In this document: positions 1-10,561 of the stretch, piece after piece
How the letters are laid out: each line of letters begins with the position of its first letter
Numbering within the stretch: the stretch's first letter is position 1
Assembly: GCA_032622095.1 (NCBI GenBank)
Contig: CP136062.1
Span: forward strand, 203,015,959-203,079,958
Direction: 5' to 3'
DNA length: 64,000 nt
From: Siphonodentalium dalli
Lineage: Eukaryota; Mollusca; Scaphopoda; Gadilida; Siphonodentaliidae
Notes under the pieces: generated by a model
Told to the model about the DNA's origin: nothing
The model's input: only the letters and a program-made list of their open reading frames with translations
Databases searched by the model: none
Position numbers and translations under genes: made by a program

Positions 1-766
1 GTGTACACTGTTTGAACCGCCATAGACATCGGAATTGATGCGTTGTGCTGAGTTGTTTTGAGAAGAATATATGAAATTAATACGTGATTACATTACATTC
101 GTGTATATACTGACATATACCACGTATATAGTCCATAAAAAACGACATAGAATACGTGTGAAAACTCAACAGTTTGACTATGCAGTAAAGAGCTTTTATA
201 CGTGATTTACTAGTGGCAATTGCACGTGTCTCAACGCACGTATATGTACTGGATTTGCTTTAAGAAACAGGGACATATACATAAACCTGACGCGCATTTA
301 TATACTTGTATAGACCTTTCGCGACACGATACTGTCACATGGGCGATGTATCCTCTGTATAACAGACTATATTTAAAGGAGTAACAATACATATAATTGA
401 TGAAAATAAATCACTAAGTACTTATATACTAGTCTACATCAGATGGGCTCTTTATTTTCTACATGTAATGGAGATTTTAGAGCAATAATATGAAATGAAC
501 TATGACTATGACTGGAATACCAAGTTGTTGAACGGCTGTTATCATTCCGTTTGTCCTCGTATAGCTAAATTCAGCAACGGATTTTGATTGGTTATAAATA
601 TTATAATAAGAACTAAATACATTACCGTTAGCTATTATAGATCAAAAGCTCACTAGGTATGGGTACGAACAACCGATTGTGTTAATTATATGAGAAACTC
701 ATGCCCAATGACATGTGAGTTAGCGGATTTACTCGAATAAACAGATGGTTTTGTAAATTAGGAATT
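1..766. other. AT-rich leader sequence with no gene seen
   Basis: I see no open frame, repeat or RNA gene of note. In the frame of the ORF that follows, an in-frame TGA lies at 716-718 and the frame is open from 719. A possible splice acceptor (AAACAG) ends at 744, so an upstream intron cannot be excluded. Confidence 0.5.
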
Positions 767-1345
767 ATGGAGGAAATATTACCCACAGAAATGCTTGAGA
801 AAATTTACAAGGAGTTAGTTAACGCGTCAACGATACATGGAGACATCAAAACAGAATTACAACATACATGGTTCTTAAGGGAGAGTAAAATAATAATTAC
901 GGAACTTCTAGAAGGAAATTTTGATGATGGTAGAAAGAGATTGAATGCTTTGATGGAGAGATCAGAATTTGAAACAGATACCTTACTGGATACTTTGGAT
1001 CAACTGTTTTCTGAGTGTTGGATATTTAGTGGTATTACTAAAAAAGACATATATGAGATTCGTGTACTTATCGGTGATAACTTTGCCCGCTTCGCTGAAT
1101 ACCGTAGCACGGTTTTTAATGACTATAGTTTGGAATTCGAAGAAGTTACATCAATTTATGGTTACATTATTATGAGGGAACCTTGTCCTATTTTCACTAT
1201 TGAAAAGATGTTAAATGAACAACTAGTTTTGGATTACATTGTAAGCACAACTAAACCTATTTCAGAATTAAATAGTGAATTAGTTTGGACATTCGGAACG
1301 ATTTGGAGCTATGGAGACTATTCGCTTACGACTAAAAAAAGGTGA
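767..1345 (+). CDS. Hypothetical protein, 192 aa, unrecognised
   Basis: This is the longest non-repetitive open frame in the window. The ATG at 767 sits in an acceptable context (AATTATGG) and the frame runs 192 codons to TGA. The predicted protein is acidic, mixes charged and hydrophobic residues like a soluble helical protein, and shows no signal peptide, membrane segment or low-complexity tract. It starts MEEILPTEMLEKIYKEL and ends SLTTKKR. A polyadenylation signal AATAAA lies at 1503-1508, about 160 bp after the stop, which is what a terminal exon or single-exon gene would show. I do not recognise a family. A faint likeness to SIX-type helical plus homeodomain layout was considered and not accepted. 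It could be a single-exon host gene, a last exon, or a captured transposon gene. That it is coding is inferred from length, composition and the downstream signal. Confidence 0.5.
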   Translation: MEEILPTEMLEKIYKELVNASTIHGDIKTELQHTWFLRESKIIITELLEGNFDDGRKRLNALMERSEFETDTLLDTLDQLFSECWIFSGITKKDIYEIRVLIGDNFARFAEYRSTVFNDYSLEFEEVTSIYGYIIMREPCPIFTIEKMLNEQLVLDYIVSTTKPISELNSELVWTFGTIWSYGDYSLTTKKR

Positions 1346-1502
1346 ACACGGGACCCAATCGTAATAACATAAATATCCAGACAGAGGTGTCAATTGCCGG
1401 TGTTTGATGAACATAACTAAACTCCAAATATGCTACACGTAATAAGTTGATAAAACCCATGGTTCGTGTGTTTAAGCTTGTATAGCGTTATTCCTTTTAA
1501 AT

Positions 1503-1508
1503 AATAAA
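1503..1508 (+). terminator. Polyadenylation signal AATAAA after the 192-aa ORF
   Basis: An exact AATAAA lies about 160 bp downstream of the stop codon at 1345, in AT-rich sequence. The spacing suits a short 3' UTR. Such hexamers are common in AT-rich DNA, so the site supports the ORF only weakly. Confidence 0.35.
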
Positions 1509-2600
1509 GTGCAATTTACCTCATTTCCTATAACCGATTTAGTCATAAATGTATCCCATATGCTAAAAATAACTTACCATCGGGAATATTGGCCTTCGGT
1601 GATTTAACCACCCACTATTTGTTTTATATGAAACACAGTGGTGCATATGACCATGCCCAACAAAAATATATTCAATAATTGGTTGCCGATTAAAATTCCT
1701 TGAAATATACCTTTGATACATCAGGGTGCTTCTTTACCTCAATGTGTCTAGTCAATTACGCAAACAGTGTGTATCGTTCCCACTAGCTTTCTCTGTGCAG
1801 ATGGTTATGATTGGCATTCCGATAAATTACATCCGAATGGTTTGGATTCGTACCCATATGCCAATTCAAAACTCATTAAGAGCGCGCTGATGAAGGTGTA
1901 TAACTTTAATACTTCATGTCTATAGGTTAGTAACGGGAACCCATTGCGGCCAGTGCATGTATATCGTATATATATATATTGATGTAGGCAGTGGGTCTAC
2001 CTATCTCTCGGCCTGCCTACCTAGCTCTCTCTACCATTACCATAGCTATCATATACACAAGCGTTCGAGTATGAACGATGGTCGGTTGGAACCTATGACC
2101 TAAAAAGGGCCTGGGGACCGATCATATTCAAGTTACATATAATTTACATTTGAAGCATAGTTTTAATGGGGTTATAACTTGAACGGTAAGTGGCCATATA
2201 TAGCTAATACGACTGACTTAGACCATATTTTGCCATTCTAAATGATACAACTGCTTACATATTAGTATATGTGAAGAGTGAGCACGCATTTTGTCTGTGA
2301 CATAAACTGGCATATTGATATAAAATAACAACCATTTGTAAGCTAAATAACACTGTATATAATATACAAAAATACCCAACTCCATTCGAAATGCAGAGAA
2401 TTGAGTTACCTGCTCATGTAATTCACATGAAACGTGATGTGCATCAATGTGGTACAATATTATGCTATAGGTACCATTTCTAAAGTATACAACCATAACT
2501 CATCACTAGAAGACCTTAATCCCGAGTTATTGTGTTGTGTGTAACAGCGGGACTCAGTAATGGGGTTCTTTGCTTTTGGATTAGGTTGCTTCGGCGACCA
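1509..2600. other. Unique AT-rich spacer, no gene seen
   Basis: There is no convincing open frame. A 92-codon minus-strand frame (2218-2496) lacks any recognisable motif. The stretch has a short (TA)n at about 1969-1980 and leads into a tandem repeat block. Confidence 0.4.
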
Positions 2601-2990
2601 TGTTGAACCCTATGCGTAATGTATTGTCTGATTATAGACACAAATGACGTGTACCTTTAAGGTATGTGACCCCGCGGGTATAATACTATGCTATTGGAAC
2701 CATTTCTGAAGTAAATAAGTTTACTACGGTGGACATGTTTAACCCTACGTGTAATGTATTGTCTGATTATAGACAAAAGTGACGTGTACCTTTAAGGTAT
2801 GTGATACCACCGGTACAATACTATGTTATTGGAACCATTTCTGAAGTAAATAAGCTTACTACGGTGGACATGTTGAACCCTATATGTGTAATGTTTTGTG
2901 TGATTATAGACAAAAGTGACGTGTACCTTTAAGGTGTGTGATCAAAATACGGTCAATTGTATGAACAATTTCTGAAGTAATGACACATCA
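2600..2990. repeat. Tandem repeat, about 135 bp x 3
   Basis: The marker GACGTGTACCTTTAAGGT recurs at about 2646, 2781 and 2918, giving a period of 135-137 bp. Each unit also carries GGAACCATTTCTGAAGTA and GATTATAGACA. The units differ by scattered substitutions, so the array is moderately old. The same marker returns in the blocks that follow, so 2.6-4.1 kb grew by repeated local duplication. Confidence 0.8.
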
Positions 2991-3139
2991 ATGCCTTCAT
3001 TTCCTACAATGTTGTCTCGTGCATCGAATGCACATGCATATGTAACTTGAAAGCCAATATGTTATAATGTTGTTGTCTAACACACACTGGGTAATTTTAT
3101 ATGAATGAAAGCATGTAGATTGCAAAAATCTTTATTAAA

Positions 3140-3400
3140 ACTATGGACGTTTTTGAAAATAAAGAGCGTTTTTTATTTATGGATACGATGAATTATGTTT
3201 AAATGCTTAATTTTAAATATAAATTTAGTAAACGATGGACATTAAGACAAATTTTGAAAATAAAGAGCGTTTTTTATTTATGGATGGACGGAATTAGGTT
3301 TAAATGCTTGATTTTAAATGTAAATTTAGTACAATTCAGACAAATTTGAAAATAAAGAGCGTTTTATTGATAGATACACTGAGCTAGGTTTAAATGCTTA
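3140..3400. repeat. Tandem repeat, about 95-100 bp x 3, with AATAAAGAGCGTT
   Basis: Three units each contain AATAAAGAGCGTT (3158, 3259, 3351) followed by a GGTTTAAATGCTT-type motif. The 13-mer is the reverse complement of AACGCTCTTTATT, which recurs in unrelated contexts elsewhere in the window. Confidence 0.75.
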
Positions 3401-3470
3401 AGTGACGTGTTCGTTTAATGTATGTGACCATGGGTACAATAGTATGCTATATGAACCATTTCTGAAGTAA

Positions 3471-4128
3471 TGCCACCTTATTATTATCAGTAACACTGTG
3501 CCAATGCATTATATTATGTATGTCTGTCTCTCATAAATGTACAGGCTAATATGACCTATAAATTGAAGGTAAGTGGATAGTCTGTTACAATGTTGTTGTC
3601 GTAAATTTTATTTGAATGAAAGCATGTAGATTGCATAAATCTTTGTTAAAACTAGGTACATTCAAACTATTTGAGAAATAAAGAGCGTTTTTATTGATGT
3701 ATACGCGGAATTAGGTTTAAATGCATAAATGACGTGTACCTTTAAGGTATGTGACCAAAATGCGGTGATTTGTATGTTATTTGAACCATATCTGAAGTAG
3801 TGACACCTTATTATTATCAGTAACACTGTGCCAATGCATTATATTATGTATGTCTGTCTCCCATAAATGTACAGGCTAATATGACCTATAAATTGAAGGT
3901 AAGTGGATAGTCTGTTACAATGTTGTTGTCGTAAATTTTATTTGAATGAAAGCATGTAGATTGCATAAATCTTTGTTAAAACTAGGTACATTCAAACTAT
4001 TTGGGAAATAAAGAGATGATTGATGTATACGCGGAATTAGGTTTAAGTGCATAAATGACGTGTACCTTTAAGGTATGTGACCAAAATGCGGTGATTTGTA
4101 TGCTATTTGAACCATATCTGAAGTAGTG
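3471..4128. repeat. Recent 330-bp tandem duplication
   Basis: The block starting at 3471 (CACCTTATTATTATCAGTAA) is repeated almost letter for letter from 3801. Few differences are visible, one being a short deletion around the AATAAAGAGCGTT motif of the second copy near 4015. The near identity marks this as the youngest duplication of the left flank. Confidence 0.85.
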
Positions 4129-4810
4129 ACACACTAGAAAACCTTAATTTCTACAGAAACATTAATTTTGTTTATCTCTCAGTCTCCACAGATGCAGAAG
4201 CCATTAGGAGCATGCATTTGAATGACAGACCTATCGTGGCATTAAATGACTTAAACATGTGTTTAATTACGAAGCTTCGAGAAATTGTGTGTAGGATTTA
4301 CTTTATTTGAAATGTTCAAATATCTATTGACAAGGCGTTGATTGATTCCTAATAGTTCGATTACAGATATTAAAGGGGTATTTAGAGAAAAAGCTTAACT
4401 ACTGTTAGTGATGATTTAATCAATTGTACCATAACAGTTGACCATTAGGAGGGATACATACTAGGGAGTCAGTATGTATTCAGGGTTCATGCCGCTCGCG
4501 GTATAACTTTTGTGATAATTAAATTGCATGGGTTATGCTCTGTAAGCATATGTTGGCTGCTTGGAGTTAGATGTGTATTTAATACCTAGATGGTCTCCCA
4601 CGTGCTGAGAACTTTGTAGATTATTTTAATTTTATTAATTGTTTCAGAGGCAGCTAGAAAGGCATTTTATTTTTCCTAACCAATATGTGCAAATGATACC
4701 GGCCCCTGAATGTTTTTTATTCAAATTAGTGCAGGCTTAAATGTTTTATCACCTAGTGGTATGCATAATCTCATTAATCTGTTTCACCGCTTTATCCCCG
4801 TCGGTATGGA

Positions 4811-4823
4811 GAATGTTCCAGAA
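4811..4823. promoter_or_regulatory. Three-unit heat shock element-like site
   Basis: The sequence GAATGTTCCAGAA matches the HSF1 pattern of three alternating pentamers, GAAnnTTCnnGAA, exactly. No obvious heat-shock gene is adjacent in this window, so function is unproven. Confidence 0.4.
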
Positions 4824-4904
4824 TGGTTACATGTTGTGTTATTAGCTTGAGAGCTCTGTGCCCTGCAGCCACACTAATTTGATGTTATGCTGGAACATTT
4901 TTAT

Positions 4905-4917
4905 TTCTGGAAAATTC
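4905..4917. promoter_or_regulatory. Three-unit heat shock element-like site
   Basis: TTCTGGAAAATTC fits TTCnnGAAnnTTC exactly, the opposite phase of the site at 4811. It lies 94 bp from that site. Confidence 0.4.
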
Positions 4918-5488
4918 TAGATTGTTTTAATTTGTCGGCTTTTTCATAACCTTTTAGAAAGACAATTTCTTACCCAATATGTGCAAATGATATGTGGCCC
5001 CCGGAATAATAAGATTGAATGAATTACACATTAGATCGGTTATTATCTACGGTTACGCTGAATGTGTTTGAACGCTTAAATTACCAGATAAATTCATGGT
5101 GAAAACGCACTTAGTGCATAGCGTGCTTAGTGCACATCTGGCATCGAGTAAACCATTATATTCCATGATGCTCTGTTATTGTTAGAAAGCGTGCCTCGTG
5201 GAATGTGTTTTCTACCAGGTACATAACAGTTAATAAATCTGTGAGATCAATAATGTTTTTATTAAAGGTAAAAAAAGTTAAAGGGGCCGAAGTGTTTTAA
5301 GGAGATTTGATAAATGATTTTAAATGCCTAAATTCTATGCGTGGTAAATAAATAGATGCTATGATACCCAATGTGTGTACCGTGTGAAATTAACATTGGG
5401 ACTTTACAGTTATATAATTTTAAAGAGGCCGTAGACAAATATGGATTTTATTACACGAATACATTATGGATTTTACTAGAAAAAAATG

Positions 5489-5571
5489 TTCCAGAAACAA
5501 ATATTTTACTAGATTGTTCCAGAAACAAAAATTTTTCCAGATTGTTCCAGAACAATAAATATGTTCCAGAA
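5489..5571. repeat. Cluster of four TTCCAGAA half-palindromes
   Basis: TTCCAGAA occurs at 5489, 5517, 5545 and 5564, with a decayed copy near 5535. Each is a two-unit HSF-type inverted pair. They sit in a degenerate short repeat (TGTTCCAGAAACAA-like). The 78-codon frame covering them (5371-5607) is explained by the repeat and is not taken as a gene. Confidence 0.6.
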
Positions 5572-5606
5572 ATTACGTGGGAAGGAGGAGCGATATATAA
5601 TAATTA

Positions 5607-5696
5607 AAGGGGGCGTTACCATACTATGGGACCATATACACACAGCATAGGAAAGGGGGCGTTGCCATACTATGGGGCCATAGACCTATAGGAAAA
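5607..5696. repeat. Direct duplication, about 45 bp
   Basis: AAAGGGGGCGTT followed by CCATACTATGGG occurs twice, at about 5607 and 5653. It abuts the start of the inverted satellite block. Confidence 0.6.
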
Positions 5697-5741
5697 AGGG
5701 GTCCCACACATACATGGGCTATAGTCACAATCATGCTGCTT

Positions 5742-6263
5742 GCCGTATCCTGAGTCATGGTGGCCACCCGGGAATTCTTGTATTTTCGTGCGGTGCCACC
5801 CCGGGGGCAACTATATCAAAGTCACGCGACCTTGCACCCCCTTCCAAATTTTCAAAAATTGGGCTGAAGTCGTGCATGGGGTGTCAAAATAGCACTTTTC
5901 GTTACTAAATCGGCTGCCGTATCCTGAGTCATGGTGGCCACCCGGGAATTCTTGTATTTTCGTGCGGTGCCACCCCGGGGGCAACTATATCAAAGTCACG
6001 CGACCTTGCACCCCCTTCCAAATTTTCTAAAATTGGGCTGAAGTCGTGCATGGGGTGTCAAAATAGCACTTTTCGTTACTAAATCGGCTGCCGTATCCTG
6101 AGTCATGGTGGCCACCCGGGAATTCTTGTATTTTCGCGCGGTGCCACCCCGCAGGCAACTATAGCAGAGTCACGCGACCTTGCACCCCCTTCCAAATTTT
6201 CTAAAATTGGGCTGAAGTCGTGCATGGGGTGTCAAAATAATGAAAAAAATGTCATTTTTCGTT
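5742..6263 (-). repeat. 174-bp satellite, three clean monomers in reverse orientation
   Basis: GCCGTATCCTGAGTCATGG recurs at 5742, 5916 and 6090, spaced exactly 174 bp. These are reverse complements of the monomers of the 15-kb array at 15287-30260 and are nearly identical to them. They lead inward into decayed monomers, mirroring the right-hand side. The pair of arms in opposite orientation, 8 kb apart, is the basis for the foldback interpretation given in the findings. Confidence 0.95.
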
Positions 6264-6745
6264 GCTAAATCGCCTGCGTAGGCATAACCTTGGCAGCCAC
6301 GAGGCTATCCTTGTGGAATCTTCTTGTGCCACCAATAGTGAATCGAAACATCACAAACTAGGTCACATAAACAGCTGTTGAAAAATTTGACGTAAGTCGT
6401 GCGTTGGGTAAAATAGGAACATTGTCGTTGCTAAATTCCTTATGTATTCATAACCACAATATCCAGGGGCTATCCTTATGGAGTCTTCTTGTGCCATCTT
6501 TAGTCCATCAGAAATTAGTTCACATACGCCTGTCCAGCTGTTCAAAAAATGTGAGTAAGTCGTGCGTGGTGTCAATATAATGAAAAAAGGTCATTTTTCG
6601 TTGCTAAATCTCCTGCGTAGGCATAACCATAGCAGCCATGGGGCCATCCTTGTGGATTCGCCTTGTGCCACCACTAGTCCATCTAGAAATCACAAATCAA
6701 GTCACATACGCCCGTTCAGCTGTTCAAAAATTGAGCGAAAGTCGG
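6264..6745 (-). repeat. Decayed 174-bp satellite monomers, reverse orientation
   Basis: About three monomers share the plan of the satellite (TTTTTCGTTGCTAAATC, a GCATAACC block, CTTGTGCCACC, AAGTCGTGCGT) but differ at many positions. The same decayed version, in opposite orientation, occurs at about 14440-14990. For example CACTAGTCCATCTAGAAAT is shared. Decayed monomers at the inner edge and clean ones outside is the usual pattern of an array that is homogenised away from its junction. Confidence 0.85.
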
Positions 6746-7410
6746 AGAGCATCCCTGGTCTTTGCGGCGGCCTCCAGACGGGAGGCCCGTTCATCTTCAA
6801 GGTTGTGCAATCGCTCTGCGATGCGGCGCCGGTATTCCCATCGAGAGCCCCACTGTCTGCCTCATCCAGTTTCCGCTTCTCCACTGCGATGTGCTAATCC
6901 AATGCGGATAGTTTGGCCAGGTTGTTGGTGAACTCGCCTCGAATGGTCTGCATTGTCTTGTCCAGCCCCTGATCTCGCGGATGTTTAGTTGGGGGTCATG
7001 CATAGCTCCGATGATCTCTTCAATGTCGGCATATGTGAAGTTGGTCTCCATTCGCCCTACCACATCCGATGCCTCTTTTGCAGTTTGCCCCAGGTCATGC
7101 AGCTCTACACTATCTACAGCATAAGCTACACCGCCGAGTTCATTCCTGCTGACTGGTTGGCTGTGAACGCCTTTGATCGCGCCCGACCCTTCATTCTGTG
7201 CGCCAGTCAGCAAATCCCAAGTCTTCTCGGATTGCCGCACTTCCGCCCCGCCGGCCGGCTATCGTCGATATCGCTACGGGCTCACTGGTACGAGTGTTTG
7301 TGAGAATGATATCGGGATATGCCTTTAATCGGATCTGTCCGCGTGTGTCGAGCTCAAATTTTGAGGGGCGCGGCCAAGAGCTGGTGTTCGTCCCCTTCTG
7401 GCCAGGGCGC
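6746..7410 (-). pseudogene. Decayed coding remnant of unknown family (inner part)
   Basis: The minus strand holds coding-like segments of better GC content than the flanks. One runs through LHDLGQTAKEASDVVGRME (within 6797-7240) and another through YPDIILTNTRTSEPVAIS (7240-7430 region). A charged, coiled-coil-like stretch follows toward 6760. The segments lie in more than one frame, so the copy is broken. I do not recognise the protein. It lies directly inside the left satellite arm and continues at 8277-8473 beyond a nested insertion, so it is probably the internal gene of whatever element the satellite arms bound. Confidence 0.4.
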
Positions 7411-8277
7411 CATAATATAGTGGTATGCGGTTGATACGGACCCTGGCTCTTACGGACCCTGGCTCCTACGGATCCTGGCTCATACGGACCACGGGCTGAT
7501 ACGGACCATGGCTCATACGGACTCCGGCTCATACGGACCTCAATTAAATTATATATATATATATATATTGATTGAGAATTTCAGTGATGTTTTGGCTTGA
7601 GAAAATTTTTATTGAATCGTGTTCATGCCTGATTGGTAATCCCTTTACCGTTGTATAAACACGCGTGTGTGGTATACCTTCATATCGTTGTATAAACATA
7701 CACACGGTGATGAATGGTCAATGAATGGTGATCAGGATGAATCCACTGAGTTTGATTTGTTTTGAAAACATGTTAAAAACACAACTGGTACATTCTTGCC
7801 TCCCCTGCTCAACGAAGGGGCAGCTGCTACGCCAACCAACGCTAGAATGGTTTCTGAAGGGAAGGTGCACATACGACATGAGTTGAAAACGAGGGAGACG
7901 ACCGGAAAGTTGATGTTCTTGTGGACAGACCACTCGTCGATGAGGATTACTGCCAACAGACTGTTGAAGGAAGCCGCCAAGCTATACGCTCCAGTGTAAA
8001 TAATTTGTCTAGTGGAACGGTGTCACATTTTTGTTGTGTCTCATTTTATCATCATATTTTTGTTAGTTCAGTATATATGTTGTATTTTAATATATTTAAA
8101 TAAATATGAGAAAATAAAATTATATATTTTAATTGAGGTCCGTATGAGCCAGGGTCCGTACAAGCCGTGGTCCGTATAAGCCAGGGTCCGTACCAGCCGG
8201 TGGTCCGCACGAGCCAGGGTCCGTATGAGCCAGGTTCGGTAAGAGCCAGGGTCCGTATCAGCCAGCAGTCATAATAG
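7411..8277. mobile_element. Nested TIR element with tandem subterminal repeats, hAT-like
   Basis: Both ends carry inverted arrays of a 15-16 bp unit (CGGACCCTGGCTCATA and variants), six or seven copies each, at about 7434-7541 and 8134-8263. Outside them, CATAATAT (7411-7418) and CATAATAG (8270-8277) look like an 8-bp target duplication with one mismatch. An 8-bp duplication and a left end starting TAGTG would suit hAT, but the terminal bases do not match well at the right end, so the superfamily is uncertain. The interior includes an open plus-strand segment (listed separately). The element sits inside the minus-strand coding remnant. Confidence 0.7.
7770..7999 (+). pseudogene. Open segment inside the nested TIR element, unrecognised
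   Basis: A frame open to TAA at 7997-7999 encodes about 75 residues including NEGAAATPTNARMVSEGK and ending KEAAKLYAPV. It has no good ATG at its left end, so it would have to be an exon or fragment. It matches no transposase motif that I know. It could be a captured host exon or simply chance in a GC-richer segment. Confidence 0.2.
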
Positions 8278-8473
8278 GCATCTGCAGGATTGCATGAGTT
8301 CTTGATGTACCAGTCTGGTTGTTGCCGTCATCCATGACAGTCGGGTCATGGGTACCCATGCCCGTCGGGTCGATAGGTTCAATGAGTGGCAATGTTTCAT
8401 CTTGAGAATCAAGAGGATCCGCATCGGCTCTGATATCATGATCAAATGTGAGGTTAACAAAGTCTGCCATTGT
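8278..8473 (-). pseudogene. Start of the decayed coding remnant, minus strand
   Basis: A minus-strand open frame begins with ATG at 8468-8470 in a good context (ACAATGG once the Helitrons are set aside) and reads MADFVNLTFDHDIRADADP before entering the nested element. It is rich in D, P and T. No family recognised. The ATG lies 4-6 bp from the first Helitron, so the Helitron run appears to have landed in the 5' leader of this gene. Confidence 0.35.
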
Positions 8474-8850
8474 TCTGTTATATATATATTGAGAACTCCG
8501 TATATGTGTGTGTATATATATATGTGGTTACTTCAAAGAATCGAAAACGGCTACGCGGATTGAGCTCAAATTTCATATATAAGGGTAAAAACCCACAGGG
8601 ATCGTCGACGTCGCATTTTGGACAAGCTCTGAGCACTCGTTCTCCACTCTCGGTTACAAAAATCGGCACCGTGGGGGTTAAAACAATAAAAAAAAAAATT
8701 TAAATTAAATTAAATTAAAAACAAAATTAAATAAATTTAATTTTTAATTTTTAAATTAAATATTAAAATAAAAAATAAAATAAAAACAAAATAATTTTTT
8801 TAAAAGTCATGTTTCTGACCAACCACGCCAGTGGCGGGCTAACCTGCTAG
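8474..8850 (+). mobile_element. Helitron unit 1 (non-autonomous, 377 bp)
   Basis: It starts TCTGTTATATATATATTGAG and ends with a GC hairpin (8823-8838, CGCCAGTGGCG core), then 12 nt ending in CTAG at 8847-8850. Helitrons begin with TC and end with a hairpin about 10 nt before CTRR. No Rep/helicase is encoded. The next unit starts at the following base. Confidence 0.85.
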
Positions 8851-8876
8851 TCTATATATATATATTGAGACTTCCG

Positions 8877-8908
<32 letters not shown>

Positions 8909-9762
8909 TACTTCATAGAATCGAAAACGGCTGGTCAGATCTAGCTCAAATTTCGTATATAAGTGTCAAAACACACGGGGATCGTCGATTCGCTCGCGAT
9001 CCAAGAGGCGTAACTCTACATTTTTTATATCTGTATATGTATATTTTTATATCCATATTCACTTCAAACTGCTAAACCCGTTGAGCAAAAACTTGCTAAT
9101 ACCTCGCAAAATATAGAATTAACATTTTCTGATATATACATTTTTGTTACGGCTGAAAATCTTAGCCTATTTCCGAAACATTCAGATTTTAAAGTATAAA
9201 CTCGCACCCCTCAATTCGTGCTAACTCACGCAGCATATATGCTGAAATTTAAGTGAATCCGAGGCACTGTGATACGTCCCGAATCTGACGGGACTTCCAC
9301 TGCCCCAAAACGACATTGTTGGCGAGAAAATAGCACCAAGCCGTAAATGCCAACAACAACGACATTGTTGGCGAGAAAATAATTAGTTAAAATTAATAAA
9401 TACACGCAATCCTATTTCTCTTTACGGCAATGTGAGAATTTTCGGGTAGCCCCCGAGCCGTGAATGCCAACAACAACGACCCGAAGCCGTGAATGCCAAC
9501 AACAACGACATCGTTGGCATACCTCTTGATTAAAAAGACAGAATTAACTCATAAAAATGCGTGTTGGGTCATTCTTATGTCTGTCGTTCCTAGGAACGGG
9601 GGAAACATCAGGTCAGTTTTTTTTCCGCCCGATGTACCTTAAATTATACCTCTTTTAGGGACGGGTACCATGATTTCTCTTAAAAAGTCATAATTAACTC
9701 ATTGAAAGCGAAAACATGTCATGTTTCGGACCAACGCCGCCAGTGGCGGGCTAACCTGCTTG
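8851..9762 (+). mobile_element. Helitron unit 2 (912 bp)
   Basis: It starts TCTATATATATATATTGAG immediately after the CTAG of unit 1. It ends with a hairpin at 9735-9750 (CCGCCAGTGGCGG) and CTTG, a one-base change from CTAG. The interior has a long (TA)n, small hairpins built from GCCAACAACAACG and TTGTTGGC (about 9350-9520), and a block with TGTCGTTCCTAGGAACGGGG shared with unit 3. Confidence 0.85.
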
Positions 9763-10561
9763 TCTACTATATATTTTGAGAACTCCGTATATAAATGTGT
9801 GTATATGTGTACTTCATAGAATCGAAAACGGCTGCGCGGATCGAGCTCAAATTCCGTATATAAGGGTAAAAACCCAACTTCCTATCTAAGGGTAAAAACT
9901 TACGGGTATCGCCGACGTCGCATTTTGGACAAGCTCTGAGCGCTCATTCTCCACTCCCAATTATCAAAATCACCGCAAACGCCAATTCGGATGTTAATCC
10001 ATCAACGATCTTTATATTAACCATATTCGGAGTTGTTAACCGTCTAACGCTCTTTATTGCCATCGACGTTGATAAACGCTTACCCCATGCGTAGGAAACT
10101 ACTGATGCAAAACGCGAAATGCATTTATATTGATTAAAGAGGCAGAATTGATCTAAGAGGCGTAAATCTACATTTTTTATATCGGACAATGGGTTGTTGT
10201 GTCATTTTTATGTCTGTCGTTCCTAGGAACAGGGGAATTTTTCATCGGGTCAGTCTTTTCCGCCCGATGTACCTTAAATCATACCTCTTTTAGGTATGGT
10301 AAAACAAAAATGCGTGTTGTGTGATTCTTGTGGCTGTCTTTCCTAGGAAGGGGGGGATTTCATCGGGTCAGTTTTTCCGCCCGAAAAAGGCCGAATTAAC
10401 TCATTGAAGAAAAAAAATTAAAAAACAAAAATTCAATTCAATTAAATTTAAAAAAAATGAAATAAATATTAAAAAATAAAAACAAAATTAAATAAAAACA
10501 AAATAATTTTAAAAATGTCAAGTTTCTGACCAACCACGCCAGTGGCGGGCTAACCTGCTAG
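9763..10561 (+). mobile_element. Helitron unit 3 (799 bp)
   Basis: It starts TCTACTATATATTTTGAG and ends with hairpin and CTAG at 10558-10561. The 5' 120 bp (GAATCGAAAACGGCTGCGCG, GAGCTCAAATT) match units 1, 2 and 5. The interior carries two copies of a block with TCGTTCCTAGGAACAGGGG / TTTCCTAGGAAG, and one AACGCTCTTTATT at 10046. Confidence 0.85.

Larger units (their letters stand above)
4129..5370. other. Spacer with two diverged related blocks
   Basis: There is no gene. Blocks around 4600-4710 and 4890-5000 share the motif CCAATATGTGCAAATGATA preceded by a similar TTTTAATTT/CTAGAAAG context, so they look like an old duplication about 285 bp apart. Two heat-shock-element-like sites (listed separately) lie here. 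Confidence 0.5.

Noticed and set aside
767-1345. Similarity of the 192-aa ORF to SIX-domain plus homeodomain proteins
   Set aside because: Only scattered positions agree (a P-x-P...EK-x-L pattern and helical spacing). The homeodomain W-F-x-N core is absent.
5371-5607. 78-codon ORF with SRNKNFSRLFQNN-like text
   Set aside because: It is created by tandem TGTTCCAGAAACAA-type repeats.
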